Origin: Thalassotalea agarivorans
GTDB taxonomy: Bacteria > Pseudomonadota > Gammaproteobacteria > Enterobacterales > Alteromonadaceae
Assembly: GCF_030295955.1 (NCBI RefSeq)
Contig: NZ_AP027363.1
Location: forward strand, 62,001 to 126,000
DNA: 64,000 nucleotides
Direction of reading: 5' to 3'
Each line of letters starts with the position of its first letter. The first letter of the stretch is position 1. The translations under genes and the position numbers were made by a program. Positions 10,545 through 20,338 of the stretch are shown in pieces. Below the pieces are notes generated by a model. The model saw only the letters and a program-made list of their open reading frames with translations, made no database searches and had not been told where the DNA came from.

Positions 10545-11168
10545 GTGACGGACAGTGGTAATTTATTTGTTTTGTCGGCACCAAGCGGTGCAGGTAAATC
10601 GAGTTTAATCGCAGCATTGCTGAAACAAGGTTCAAGCCGCCCTCTTCAGGTGTCGGTTTCAACAACAACGCGCGACGCTCGTCCGGGTGAAAATGATGGT
10701 GAGCACTATCATTTCGTATCAAAGCAGCAATTTGAGCAACAAATTGAAGACGGCGTGTTTTACGAATGGGCAGAAGTCTTTGGTAACTATTACGGCACTT
10801 CAGCTGCTGCGATAGATGAACAACTAGGGAAAGGCATCGATGTTTTTCTTGATATCGATTGGCAAGGCGCGCAGCAAGTGCGCATGAAAAAGCCAAATGT
10901 TACTACTATCTTTATAACACCACCGTCGAAGCAAATATTGGAAAAACGATTGCGTGATCGCGGACAAGACAGCGAAGAAGTGATCCTTGATCGTATGTCG
11001 AAAGCGCAAGCGGAAATATCGCACTATAATGAGTTCGATTACATCATTGTTAATGAAGACTTCGATACCGCCTTGTCAGAATTAACGACAATTGTTGAAA
11101 ACCAGCGTTTAAAAAGAAGCCAGCAAGTACAAAAACATAAAGATCTCTTTGATCAATTACTTGCTTAA
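10545..11168 (+). CDS. gmk: Guanylate kinase
   Basis: A 207-residue nucleotide kinase that converts GMP to GDP with ATP. The P-loop [10 protein letters not shown] is at residues 11-20, followed by the GMP-binding signature [19 protein letters not shown]. The start is GTG at 10545 with AGGAG at 10534-10538. It heads the conserved gmk-rpoZ-spoT block, which couples guanine nucleotide supply with the stringent response. The gap to rpoZ is 63 bp. Confidence 0.95.
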   Translation: MTDSGNLFVLSAPSGAGKSSLIAALLKQGSSRPLQVSVSTTTRDARPGENDGEHYHFVSKQQFEQQIEDGVFYEWAEVFGNYYGTSAAAIDEQLGKGIDVFLDIDWQGAQQVRMKKPNVTTIFITPPSKQILEKRLRDRGQDSEEVILDRMSKAQAEISHYNEFDYIIVNEDFDTALSELTTIVENQRLKRSQQVQKHKDLFDQLLA

Positions 11169-11231
11169 AACATAGGCTAAACGTAAAATAGCCTACTATT
11201 TTGTCATTTTTACTATATTTGGAGAAACCAA

Positions 11232-11507
11232 ATGGCTCGCGTAACCGTACAAGGTGCAGTAGATAAAATCGGTAACCGTTTTGATTTAGTTCTGATATCA
11301 GCACGTCGTGCTCGTCAGATCGCAACAGGTGGTAAAGACCCATTGGTTGAAGTTGAAAACGACAAGCCAACAGTATTAGCGCTTCGTGAAATTGAAGAAG
11401 GTTTAATTACCACTGAAATCATGGACGAAACAGATCGCAACGAACAAGTTCAGCAAGAATCAGCTGAATTAGCAGCGGTTGCAGCCATTGTTGGTGGTCA
11501 AGGCTAA
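11232..11507 (+). CDS. rpoZ: RNA polymerase omega subunit
   Basis: A 91-residue protein with the standard omega N-terminus [20 protein letters not shown] and the segment SARRARQI. Omega helps assemble the beta-prime subunit and contributes to a ppGpp-binding site on RNA polymerase. TTGGAG at 11219-11224 serves as ribosome site. It lies between gmk and spoT, but a hairpin terminator follows, so spoT is probably transcribed at least partly on its own. Confidence 0.95.
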   Translation: MARVTVQGAVDKIGNRFDLVLISARRARQIATGGKDPLVEVENDKPTVLALREIEEGLITTEIMDETDRNEQVQQESAELAAVAAIVGGQG

Positions 11508-11538
11508 TAAAACGTTAACGTTTTTATTCAAATTTTAA

Positions 11539-11576
11539 GAACGCGTAATAATTTTTTGTTATTACGCGTTTTTTCT
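11539..11576 (+). terminator. Intrinsic terminator between rpoZ and spoT
   Basis: A 12-bp stem AACGCGTAATAA/TTATTACGCGTT with a T-rich loop, then TTTT. A second, loopless palindrome AAAACGTTAACGTTTT lies just upstream. Confidence 0.75.
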
Positions 11577-11679
11577 ATCCAAAATTTAGTATTATTCAGG
11601 TATAGCAAGATTTGACGCTATGATTCCTTGCCAAATAGTTGGCAGTAGTTGTACATCAGCGAAAATAAAGAGGTTATAG

Positions 11680-13785
11680 GTGTATCTATTTGAACCCCTA
11701 AAAGAACAGGTTTCGACTTATTTATCTAAAGTTCAAATTGATCTGTTAAAACAAGCATATGTGGTTGCACGCGATGCCCATGAAGGACAGATGCGCTCTT
11801 CAGGTGATCCTTATATCACCCACCCTGTTGCTGTTGCACAGAATCTTGCCAAAATGCACCTCGATCACGAAACTTTGATGGCCGCCCTACTCCATGATGT
11901 TATCGAAGACACCGAGGTCACCAAAGAAGATCTCGCTAATTTATTTGGTGATACCGTTGCTGAGCTTGTCGAAGGCGTAAGTAAACTCGACAAAATCAAA
12001 TTTAATAGCAAAGAAGAAATGCAGGCGGAAAACTTCCGCAAGATGGTCCTTGCCATGGTGCAAGACATTCGCGTTATTTTAATCAAACTTGCTGATAGAA
12101 CGCACAATATGCGCACGTTAGAATCATTACGCCCAGATAAAAGGCGACGTATTGCGCGAGAAACACTAGAGATTTATGCATCGATAGCTAACCGCTTGGG
12201 TATTCATGATATTAAGAATGAGCTAGAGGTTTTGGGTTTTGAAGCCCTGCATCCAATGCGAGCACGTGCACTTAAAAGTGCTGTTAAGCAAGCGCGCGGT
12301 AACCGCAAAGAAATCATCAATAATATTCAAACAGAGATTATTCAGCGCCTTGAAGAATCTTCTATTTCGGCGCAAGTTAACGGTCGTGAAAAGCATTTGT
12401 ATTCTATCTACCGCAAGATGAAGAACAAAGAGCTAGTGTTCAATGAAGTCATGGACATCTATGCCTTTAGAATCATTGTCGATAACAAGCTTGACGACTG
12501 TTATCGTGCCTTGGGTGCAGTACATAACTTGTTTAAGCCCATTGAAACGCGCTTTAAAGACTATATCGCCATTCCAAAAACCAATGGTTATCAATCATTA
12601 CATACCTCACTTATTGGTCCGCACGGTATTCCTGTAGAGATTCAAATTCGTACCAATGACATGGATCAAATGGCAGATAAAGGTGTTGCGGCGCACTGGT
12701 TATACAAACAAAGCGGTGACGACGGCGGAACAACCGCGCAAATGAAAGCACGTCGCTGGATGCAAAGTTTATTGGAACTGCAGCAAAGTGCCGGTAGCTC
12801 ATTTGAGTTTATCGAAAACGTTAAAACAGAGCTGTTTCCAGACGAAATCTATGTGTTTACTCCCGATGGTAAAATTATCGAATTGCCAATGGGCGCTACC
12901 GCAGTAGATTTTGCTTATGCCGTACATACTGATGTAGGTAATTCTTGCGTGGGAGTGCGCGTTGATCGCAAACCTTATCCACTTAGTCAACCCCTTGATT
13001 CAGGGCAAACCATAGAGGTTGTTACCTCGTCTGCGGCAAGACCAAACGCTACTTGGTTGAACTTTGTTGTGACCGGTAAGGCGCGAATGCAGATTCGTTC
13101 TTACTTGCGCTCTCAAGAGCAAAATGAATCACTTGCGCTGGGTAAACGCTTGTTAAGCCACGCACTTGGTGACAAATCGCTGGAAGATATTGGCGAAGAG
13201 AAGATACAAGACGTATTGGTCAAAAGCGGTTATCAATCAAAAGACGAAATGTTCGTCAATATTGGTTTAGGTAATACATTGGCATTGGGTATCGCCAAGC
13301 TTTTAACTGACGAGTTTACCGAAGAAGAAGCATTTGAGCATAGCAAGAAAGCGAATATTGCTATCAAAGGCACTGAAGGCATGGTGGTTAATTTTGGTAA
13401 ATGTTGCCGCCCTATTCCGGGCGATCATATCGTTGCCTACTTAAACCCAGGCAAAGGCATGATGGTGCATCAACAAGACTGCCGTAATATTAAGAATCAT
13501 GAACAAGGCAGTGTTTTCCCGGTACGTTGGGATAATGATATCGATAGAGAGTTTATCGCTCGTCTGCGTATTGAGATCATCAACCACCAAGGTGCCTTAG
13601 CTGCACTAACCAACGTTGTGGCAAAAAGTGATTCCAATGTACATTCTTTGAATTCTGGTGAAAAAGAACCAGGTATTTACGCGATTGACGTTGAAATTGG
13701 CGTTCGCGACCGTATTCATTTAGCAGATATCATTAGAAAGATAAAAGTAATGGTAGATGTTCAAAAAGTATCAAGAAATAAGTAA
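11680..13785 (+). CDS. spoT: Bifunctional (p)ppGpp synthetase/hydrolase SpoT
   Basis: A 701-residue RelA/SpoT enzyme (E. coli SpoT 702). The N-terminal HD hydrolase is intact: HEGQMRSSGDPYITHP (34-49), and HD at 72-73 in LLHDVIEDT. The synthetase region with GYQSLHTSL follows, then TGS (DEIYVFTPDGKIIELP), a conserved CC motif (GKCCRPIPGD) and a C-terminal ACT domain. The intact HD motif separates it from RelA. The start is GTG at 11680 with AAAGAGG 6 nt upstream. It sits at the expected place after rpoZ, and ridA follows 32 bp later. Confidence 0.95.
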   Translation: MYLFEPLKEQVSTYLSKVQIDLLKQAYVVARDAHEGQMRSSGDPYITHPVAVAQNLAKMHLDHETLMAALLHDVIEDTEVTKEDLANLFGDTVAELVEGVSKLDKIKFNSKEEMQAENFRKMVLAMVQDIRVILIKLADRTHNMRTLESLRPDKRRRIARETLEIYASIANRLGIHDIKNELEVLGFEALHPMRARALKSAVKQARGNRKEIINNIQTEIIQRLEESSISAQVNGREKHLYSIYRKMKNKELVFNEVMDIYAFRIIVDNKLDDCYRALGAVHNLFKPIETRFKDYIAIPKTNGYQSLHTSLIGPHGIPVEIQIRTNDMDQMADKGVAAHWLYKQSGDDGGTTAQMKARRWMQSLLELQQSAGSSFEFIENVKTELFPDEIYVFTPDGKIIELPMGATAVDFAYAVHTDVGNSCVGVRVDRKPYPLSQPLDSGQTIEVVTSSAARPNATWLNFVVTGKARMQIRSYLRSQEQNESLALGKRLLSHALGDKSLEDIGEEKIQDVLVKSGYQSKDEMFVNIGLGNTLALGIAKLLTDEFTEEEAFEHSKKANIAIKGTEGMVVNFGKCCRPIPGDHIVAYLNPGKGMMVHQQDCRNIKNHEQGSVFPVRWDNDIDREFIARLRIEIINHQGALAALTNVVAKSDSNVHSLNSGEKEPGIYAIDVEIGVRDRIHLADIIRKIKVMVDVQKVSRNK

Positions 13786-13817
13786 AACAAACGATTACAA
13801 CAAGGATTTACACTAGC

Positions 13818-14207
13818 ATGAAATCAATCATCTCTACAGAACATGCGCCAAGTGCCATAGGCACTTATAGTCAGGCAGTTAAGGTTAACAACACCGTCTA
13901 CTTGTCTGGTCAAATACCGCTTGTACCGGAAACCATGGAAGTGGTTAGTGATGACTTCGAGCAACAAGCTCATCAGGTGTTTAAAAATCTGTCTGCCGTA
14001 TGTGAGGCAGCCGGTGGCAATATCAATGATATGGTCAAGGTTAATATTTTCATGATTGACTTATCTAACTTCGCGACAGTTAACGAAGTAATGAGTCAGT
14101 ATTTCCAAGAACCTTATCCAGCTAGAGCCGCTATTCAAGTGTCGCGTTTACCTAAAGACGTAGCAATTGAAATAGATGGCGTCATGGAACTGCCAAACGT
14201 TTCTTAA
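13818..14207 (+). CDS. ridA: RidA family enamine/imine deaminase
   Basis: A 129-residue YjgF/YER057c/UK114 protein. Signatures are the start with APSAIGTYSQAVKVNNTVYLSGQIP, and PARAAIQVSRLP, whose arginine binds the substrate carboxylate. RidA hydrolyses reactive 2-aminoacrylate and other enamines made by PLP enzymes such as threonine dehydratase, whose gene ilvA is also in this window. Its place between spoT and trmH is an addition to the enterobacterial order. Spacing (32 bp before, 16 bp after) suggests co-transcription. Confidence 0.92.
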   Translation: MKSIISTEHAPSAIGTYSQAVKVNNTVYLSGQIPLVPETMEVVSDDFEQQAHQVFKNLSAVCEAAGGNINDMVKVNIFMIDLSNFATVNEVMSQYFQEPYPARAAIQVSRLPKDVAIEIDGVMELPNVS

Positions 14208-14223
14208 TTTTAAAGGTAATAGT

Positions 14224-14931
14224 ATGACCCCAGAACGTTTTCAACGTATTAATGAAATGTTAGATCAGCGCCAACCTGATCTGACGGTCTGCATGGAAGG
14301 CGTGCACAAAAATCACAATCTTGCCGCTGTGGTAAGAACATGTGATGCCATTGGGGTTAGTGACGTGCATGCCGTTTGGAAAAACGAGCAAATGCGTGTT
14401 TCTGGTGGCAGTGCTGCGGGTAGCCAAAATTGGATTGACGTGCACAACTACTCATCGACAAAAGATGCAATATCTAAGCTAAAAGAACAAAACATGCAGG
14501 TATTAGTCACGAACTTGTCTGATACTGCTGTAGATTTTAGAGAAGTTGATTACACCAAACCTACTGCCATTATTTTAGGGCAAGAAAAATTCGGTGCATC
14601 TGAAACAGCGCTAGAGATGGCTGATCAAGATATCATTATCCCGATGGTCGGCATGGTGCAATCACTTAACGTTTCTGTTGCATGCGCGGTTGTACTGTAC
14701 GAAGCGCAACGCCAGAGACAGCTAGCGGGCATGTACGATACACCGTCAATTGATGAAGAGCGTCGTCAACGTTTTCTGTTTGAAGGTGGTCATCCGATAT
14801 TCGCTAAAGCGTGTAAACGCAAAGGACTACCTTACCCCGCTATAGACGAAGAGGGACATATTGTTGCATCTGATCAGTGGTGGCAAAAGATGCAAATGAC
14901 ACAAGAGTCTTGGGAAGAACTCGACCAATAG
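14224..14931 (+). CDS. trmH: tRNA (guanosine(18)-2'-O)-methyltransferase TrmH
   Basis: A 235-residue SPOUT methyltransferase that methylates the 2'-OH of G18 in tRNA using SAM. The N-terminus PERFQRINEMLDQRQPDLTV, the LGQEKFG motif and the C-terminal knot IPMVGMVQSLNVSVA match E. coli TrmH closely. I chose ATG 14224, preceded by AAAGG (14212-14216). An earlier in-frame ATG at 14176 lies inside ridA and adds unrelated residues. It is part of the spoT-ridA-trmH-recG unit. Confidence 0.93.
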   Translation: MTPERFQRINEMLDQRQPDLTVCMEGVHKNHNLAAVVRTCDAIGVSDVHAVWKNEQMRVSGGSAAGSQNWIDVHNYSSTKDAISKLKEQNMQVLVTNLSDTAVDFREVDYTKPTAIILGQEKFGASETALEMADQDIIIPMVGMVQSLNVSVACAVVLYEAQRQRQLAGMYDTPSIDEERRQRFLFEGGHPIFAKACKRKGLPYPAIDEEGHIVASDQWWQKMQMTQESWEELDQ

Positions 14932-14961
14932 CATTAATATCACGTATTTTAAGGACATATT

Positions 14962-17055
14962 ATCAACATATCTGCGCTTGAGAATTTAGCCAATACTAAA
15001 ATTTCTGTGCTCAAAGGTGTGGGTCCTAGCATGGAGCAGAAGTTAGCCAAACTTGGATTATATAGTTTGCAGGACTTACTGTTTCACTTACCAACTCGGT
15101 ATGAAGATCGCACGCGCATAACAGCGATTCGTGATCTTCAACCCAAAATATATACCAATGTCATAGGCGAGGTCGTCGCCAGTAATATCGTACATGGTCG
15201 CAAACGCATGATGTTAGTGACTATTAATGACGGCAGCGGTGTGCTTACCTTACGCTTTTTTCATTTTTCAGCGGCGCAAAAAAATAATCTATCACCTGGT
15301 ACCGAAATTCGTTGTTATGGCGAAGTTAATCGTGGCCCGAAAGGTTATGAAATGGTGCATCCGGAGTACAAGGCTTTAGATAATGACCACGCATTAACGC
15401 CAGTGGAAGAAACTTTAACACCAGTGTACGCCACAACCGATGGACTAAGACAACTCACCCTACGACAGTTAACACAGCAGGCGCTTATTCGATTGCAACG
15501 TGGACAAGTACAAGATCTGTTGCCCGCGGATTTTGTCAATGAGCCTTTTACTCTAGCCGAAGCGCTTGCGTTTATTCATCGGCCAACGCCAGATACATCT
15601 ACCGCAATGCTAGAAGAAGGTAAACATCCGGCGCAGCTGCGTCTGATAAAAGAAGAGCTACTAGCTTATAATTTGAGTATGTTAAAGCTGCGTCAAAGCG
15701 CTGATAAACACAACGCGGTGTCACTTGAGGTTACGCCAAGTTTGGAGCAAGCCTTTTTATCGCAATTACCGTTCTCGCCCACCAATGCACAGCAACGTGT
15801 TGTTAAAGAACTTAGGCAAGATATGTCTAAAAATGTGCCAATGATGCGGTTAGTGCAAGGGGATGTTGGTTCAGGTAAAACATTAGTTGCCGCGCTAGCT
15901 GCGCTAACCGCCATTAGCCAAGGATATCAAGTGGCGTTGATGGCGCCGACTGAAATATTGGCAGAGCAACATGCCATTAATTTTGATCGCTGGCTAAGTC
16001 CTTTGTCGATTAAAGTGGGTTGGCTTGCAGGTAAATCAAAGGCAAAGGAACGCAGAGAAGCATTAGCGGGTATGGAAAGTGGCGACTTGCAAATGCTTGT
16101 TGGCACACATGCGCTGTTTCAAGATGATGTTGTATTCAAAAAGCTAGCGTTAATCATCATTGATGAACAACATCGATTTGGCGTCCACCAAAGACTTACT
16201 TTACGAGAAAAAGGCGCCTTTGAGGGCAATTACCCGCATCAACTTATTATGACGGCTACGCCTATTCCGCGCACGTTAGCAATGACGGCGTACGCAGATC
16301 TAGACACCTCTGTGATTGACGAATTACCACCAGGGCGAACACCAATCACAACAGTAGCATTACCCGATTTACGCAGAGACGAAGTAATCGCCCGTATTGA
16401 ACAAGCGTGCCAACAGGAAAACAGGCAGGCCTATTGGGTATGTACGCTGATTGAAGAATCAGAAGTGCTGCAGTGTCAGGCTGCAGAAGATACTGCGCTG
16501 TATCTGCAACAGCAATTGCCGGCGCTAAGCATAGGATTAGTGCATGGGCGCATGAAGGCGGCAGAAAAACAACAAGTGATGGATGCCTTCAAACAAGGTG
16601 AAGTAGACTTGTTAGTTGCTACCACAGTGATAGAAGTTGGCGTTGACGTTCCTAATGCCAGTTTAATGGTTATTGAGAATCCCGAACGCCTAGGTTTGGC
16701 GCAACTACATCAATTGCGCGGACGTGTTGGTAGAGGCAGTGTCGCATCACATTGTGTGCTGATGTATAAAACACCACTGTCGAAAACGGCTACTAAACGT
16801 TTAGCCGTGCTAAGAGACAGTAACGATGGATTTGTTATTGCACAAAAAGACCTAGAAATTAGAGGCCCTGGTGAAATGCTAGGCACTAAACAAACAGGTT
16901 TAGCAGAACTTAAAATAGCCGATTTAGTTAGAGATGGCGCGCTTGTACCGGAAGTGCAGCAGCACGCCTATTTGCTTTGGCAGAAATATCCAGATGCTGC
17001 ACAAGCATTAATAAATCGTTGGCTTGGCAACAAAGAGGCATATTCTAATGCTTAA
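14962..17055 (+). CDS. recG: ATP-dependent DNA helicase RecG (start codon uncertain)
   Basis: A branch-migration helicase that remodels stalled forks and R-loops. Counting from GTG 15007, Walker A GDVGSGKT is at 285-292 and DEQH at 386-389. The helicase C-terminal half (VIEVGVDVPNASLMVIENPERLGLAQ, LRGRVGRG) and C-terminal TRG-type motif region are complete. The first usual start, GTG 15007, gives MLKGVGPSME and lacks the dozen or so residues that precede GVG in RecG proteins. The frame stays RecG-like back to 14959, just after an in-frame TAA (14950), with no ATG, GTG or TTG. AAGGA (14951-14955) sits 6 nt before ATC 14962 and 3 nt before ATT 14959. I list the ATC as the most likely start. Confidence 0.85.
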   Translation: MNISALENLANTKISVLKGVGPSMEQKLAKLGLYSLQDLLFHLPTRYEDRTRITAIRDLQPKIYTNVIGEVVASNIVHGRKRMMLVTINDGSGVLTLRFFHFSAAQKNNLSPGTEIRCYGEVNRGPKGYEMVHPEYKALDNDHALTPVEETLTPVYATTDGLRQLTLRQLTQQALIRLQRGQVQDLLPADFVNEPFTLAEALAFIHRPTPDTSTAMLEEGKHPAQLRLIKEELLAYNLSMLKLRQSADKHNAVSLEVTPSLEQAFLSQLPFSPTNAQQRVVKELRQDMSKNVPMMRLVQGDVGSGKTLVAALAALTAISQGYQVALMAPTEILAEQHAINFDRWLSPLSIKVGWLAGKSKAKERREALAGMESGDLQMLVGTHALFQDDVVFKKLALIIIDEQHRFGVHQRLTLREKGAFEGNYPHQLIMTATPIPRTLAMTAYADLDTSVIDELPPGRTPITTVALPDLRRDEVIARIEQACQQENRQAYWVCTLIEESEVLQCQAAEDTALYLQQQLPALSIGLVHGRMKAAEKQQVMDAFKQGEVDLLVATTVIEVGVDVPNASLMVIENPERLGLAQLHQLRGRVGRGSVASHCVLMYKTPLSKTATKRLAVLRDSNDGFVIAQKDLEIRGPGEMLGTKQTGLAELKIADLVRDGALVPEVQQHAYLLWQKYPDAAQALINRWLGNKEAYSNA

Positions 17056-19051
17056 GCGAGCTAAGATATCGATCTAACGCTAACATCTCTGCGATTTTGA
17101 TGTTAGTAGCAGGCATGAGGTTTCTTCTTAGATGGTGCTCATCTCGATATATCAGTTGATTGTTGATAATTGTTTTACATTGCCCTTCTGCACACAAGTG
17201 TTGCGAGGGAACGATCACTGAGACACGCGAGAAAGTATCAGCAACACTTATCAGCGCATTGTCGGTAATTTTGTGCCATTTGAGGACAGTATCGTAGTCT
17301 AAGTAATGATAATTTTGCTGGCATTGTTGCCTAAACAAAGACTGCTCCTCTGCAAATCTACATTCATTTAGATCCCTATTAGGTCTTGGTACGTCAGACA
17401 GCAGTAAAATAGGTAACTTTTTTATTTTTTGAATGGTTGCCGTCAACCCTTGAACGGTTAAATGAGCACCAATAGCTTGATCTTTGAGTTCATCAGCTAT
17501 GTCTTGTTTGTTATTCGGAAATTCCTCGTTGTACAGCTTTAACGTTTGAATAGACCAAGCTGAGGCAAATATTACTGCGTCAATATCATCCGATTGATTT
17601 ATCCATTCAATCGTATGCGTGTTACGCGTTTTACAGTCTTCATTAAACCTAGGGTATTTAGGGTAGTATGAGCGAACTAGCTGATTGTCGATATATGCGG
17701 GACATTTTCTAGGGGCTATAGCGATAGCTATGCTTTTTCCTGACGATACGCTATGTAAAATAGAAGCCCAGTGCTGAGAATGACTATCGCCCCAAATGAC
17801 CACTCTTAAATCCGATGAATGCCAATCATCGCCAACCGTGCAAAATGTTTCATCAATTTGATCGATAAGTTTGAGTTGATTAGTGCAACTTATTTTTCTC
17901 ATTTCACGCTTATCTGTGAAGCCTGCAACTCGGTCACTAAACCTTTCAGGTAAGCCTTTAGTAGAGAGTATTACTACACAAATAGACAATAAGCCGACAT
18001 AGGCAAAGCCAGCATTTTTGTACACGGTTTTAACGCTGTATTGAGGTCGTCTAAAGCGCTCCTCTATGTATTTCCAAGATAAAAATGCGACTATCAAAGT
18101 AACACATGTCAAAGCTACTACTTCGTATACATTAAAAGCTCTTTGATTAATATAAATGCGATAAAAAACCACAATTGGCCAATGCCATAGATAGGCTGAA
18201 TAGGATATTTTTCCAACAAATACCAGCGCCTTAAGCGATAGCAATCTTTTGATAATGTTTTCTTGGTGGCATGCTTGAATCAACAAAAACGTTGAAGCGG
18301 TAGGCAACAAAGCCAAATATCCAGGGTAAATATTGTTGTGATGAATAATAAAAAAACTTGTAACTAAAGTTATGGCAGATAGAGCTGCGACCCCGGTAGC
18401 TGTTTTCTTAGTTAACGTTAATGGATAAAAAACAATAAGGGCACCTAATGCTAATTCCCACGCTCTTGTGGGCAACATGTAAAACGCGAAATCAGGATAA
18501 AATTCAGACAACGCTACACTTGCAACAAATGACGTAGCAAACAGGGTCAAGAGAGCTAATTTCGCTTTGTTAATGCCAAAGCAGCGAGTCAAACATACGA
18601 TAATAAACGGATGTATTATGTAAAATTGCTCTTCAATTGCTAAAGACCACATGTGCACTAATGGTGCTATTTGAGTCGATGTATCAAAGTAACCTGCGTT
18701 TTCCATAAACCAAAAATTGGCAATGAAAAAAATCGATGCGACGGCGCTTTTTGCTAATTCATAGTAGCTTGCAGGAGACAATATGAGCGAAAAGCTGGCT
18801 AGCGTCACCAATATTACAACTAGCGCAGCGGGCATCAGCCTTTTGATACGTCGCAAATAAAATTCAGAAAACGAAAAAGTCCCTTTTTCAGTATCCGATA
18901 CTAGTATGCGGGTAATTAAATAGCCTGATATTACGTAAAAAACATCAACGCCAACAAAGCCACCTGAGAGGCTTTCCAAGCCAGCATGAAAAATGATGAC
19001 ACTGAGTACAGCTATTGCTCTCAATCCGTCTATTTCAGCTCTATACTGCAA
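17045..19051 (-). CDS. OafA/YrhL-type acyltransferase 3 with C-terminal SGNH domain
   Basis: A 668-residue integral membrane O-acyltransferase. The start YRAEIDGLRAIAVLSVIIFHAG and the conserved RR of YLRRIKRLMPA define the acyltransferase-3 domain of about 10 helices (residues 1-360). A periplasmic SGNH hydrolase-like domain carries GDSH at 421-424 and a late DEHHLRRN His motif. Such proteins acetylate O-antigen or other surface sugars. The start is TTG at 19051 with AAGGGA upstream. Its 3' end overlaps the convergent recG by 11 bp. It is similar in layout to the acyltransferase at 23885-25840. The sugar target is unknown. Confidence 0.85.
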   Translation of the reverse strand: MQYRAEIDGLRAIAVLSVIIFHAGLESLSGGFVGVDVFYVISGYLITRILVSDTEKGTFSFSEFYLRRIKRLMPAALVVILVTLASFSLILSPASYYELAKSAVASIFFIANFWFMENAGYFDTSTQIAPLVHMWSLAIEEQFYIIHPFIIVCLTRCFGINKAKLALLTLFATSFVASVALSEFYPDFAFYMLPTRAWELALGALIVFYPLTLTKKTATGVAALSAITLVTSFFIIHHNNIYPGYLALLPTASTFLLIQACHQENIIKRLLSLKALVFVGKISYSAYLWHWPIVVFYRIYINQRAFNVYEVVALTCVTLIVAFLSWKYIEERFRRPQYSVKTVYKNAGFAYVGLLSICVVILSTKGLPERFSDRVAGFTDKREMRKISCTNQLKLIDQIDETFCTVGDDWHSSDLRVVIWGDSHSQHWASILHSVSSGKSIAIAIAPRKCPAYIDNQLVRSYYPKYPRFNEDCKTRNTHTIEWINQSDDIDAVIFASAWSIQTLKLYNEEFPNNKQDIADELKDQAIGAHLTVQGLTATIQKIKKLPILLLSDVPRPNRDLNECRFAEEQSLFRQQCQQNYHYLDYDTVLKWHKITDNALISVADTFSRVSVIVPSQHLCAEGQCKTIINNQLIYRDEHHLRRNLMPATNIKIAEMLALDRYLSSLKH

Positions 19052-19192
19052 ATGATTTCCCTTTTGTTTTATGAACAGGCTTATCTTGTTTGTGTAAAGT
19101 ATTGTTCGACCTAGAATAAGTTTGTCGACATAGCTTTATCCATCCGATTACTGGACGTATAATGATGTTAACTTGAATTAATGCGATATTCT

Positions 19193-20308
19193 ATGAAAGT
19201 TCTTACGGTTTTTGGCACGCGGCCAGAAGCGATAAAAATGGCACCTTTGGTGCACGCATTGGCAAACAACCCAGCGATAGACGCTAAAGTGTGTGTAACA
19301 GCGCAGCATCGCGATATGTTGGACCAAGTGCTTGCATTGTTTGATATTACACCTGACTTTGACTTGAACGTAATGAAGCCGGGCCAAAGCTTAACCGACG
19401 TTACAACCAATATTATAACTGGTCTTGCGCCGGTGTTGGCCGACGTTAAACCTGACGTGGTGTTGGTGCATGGCGATACAGCAACAACCTTTGCCACTAG
19501 CCTAGCTGCCTATTACCAGCAAATAGATGTTGGTCATGTAGAAGCCGGGCTAAGAACAGGTAACATCTACTCACCATGGCCGGAAGAAGCAAACCGTAAA
19601 CTGACAGGTGTATTGACCAAATATCACTTTGCGCCAACAGAACAATCGAAGCAAAATTTACTTGCTGAAGGCATTGCGGCGAGTGATGTAATTGTGACAG
19701 GCAATACCGTGATTGATGCCTTGTTTATGATGCGGGAGAAAATCAGCGCTAATCCTGCCCTTGCAGATGAACTAAGTGCACAGTTTCCGATGCTAGATGC
19801 AGACAAACGCCTCATACTAGTGACAGGGCATCGTCGAGAGAATTTTGGTGCAGGCTTTGAATCTATTTGTCAGTCATTAGTTGATATTGCAAAGAAGTAC
19901 CCAGACTGCCAGATACTCTATCCGGTGCATTTAAACCCTAACGTTCGCGAGCCAGTAAATCGTTTGTTGCAGGGAATAGACAATGTGCTTCTGATTGAAC
20001 CACAGCAATATTTGCCGTTTATTTACTTGATGAATCAGGCTCATATTATTTTGACTGATTCGGGTGGCATTCAAGAAGAAGCGCCGTCACTAGGAAAACC
20101 AGTGCTGGTGATGCGTGATACTACAGAGCGGCCAGAAGCAGTTAGTGCGGGCACGGTACAACTTGTCGGTACTGATCGCGATAAGATTTTAGCTGAAGTT
20201 AGCAAATTAATGGACGATAAAGCTGCCTATGAGCAAATGAGTTTTGCCCATAATCCATATGGAGATGGCACCGCTTGCCAACAAATTGTGGCGCATTTAC
20301 TAGCATAA
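19193..20308 (+). CDS. wecB: UDP-N-acetylglucosamine 2-epimerase (non-hydrolysing)
   Basis: A 371-residue cytosolic enzyme that interconverts UDP-GlcNAc and UDP-ManNAc for ECA, O-antigen or capsule. The start [20 protein letters not shown] and the motifs [28 protein letters not shown] and [15 protein letters not shown] are near-identical to E. coli WecB. I chose ATG 19193; an in-frame ATG at 19181 would add four residues (MRYS). It is divergent from one acyltransferase and convergent with a glycosyltransferase cluster, so it probably supplies a ManNAc-type precursor. wecC is not in the window. Confidence 0.92.
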   Translation: MKVLTVFGTRPEAIKMAPLVHALANNPAIDAKVCVTAQHRDMLDQVLALFDITPDFDLNVMKPGQSLTDVTTNIITGLAPVLADVKPDVVLVHGDTATTFATSLAAYYQQIDVGHVEAGLRTGNIYSPWPEEANRKLTGVLTKYHFAPTEQSKQNLLAEGIAASDVIVTGNTVIDALFMMREKISANPALADELSAQFPMLDADKRLILVTGHRRENFGAGFESICQSLVDIAKKYPDCQILYPVHLNPNVREPVNRLLQGIDNVLLIEPQQYLPFIYLMNQAHIILTDSGGIQEEAPSLGKPVLVMRDTTERPEAVSAGTVQLVGTDRDKILAEVSKLMDDKAAYEQMSFAHNPYGDGTACQQIVAHLLA

Positions 20309-20338
20309 AAAAAGGAGCGTTTAAGATCCTTTTTTTAT
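20306..20338. terminator. Bidirectional terminator between wecB and the glycosyltransferase cluster
   Basis: A7GGA (20307-20316) pairs with TCCT7 (20327-20336) across a 10-nt loop. It fits both convergent units. Confidence 0.75.
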
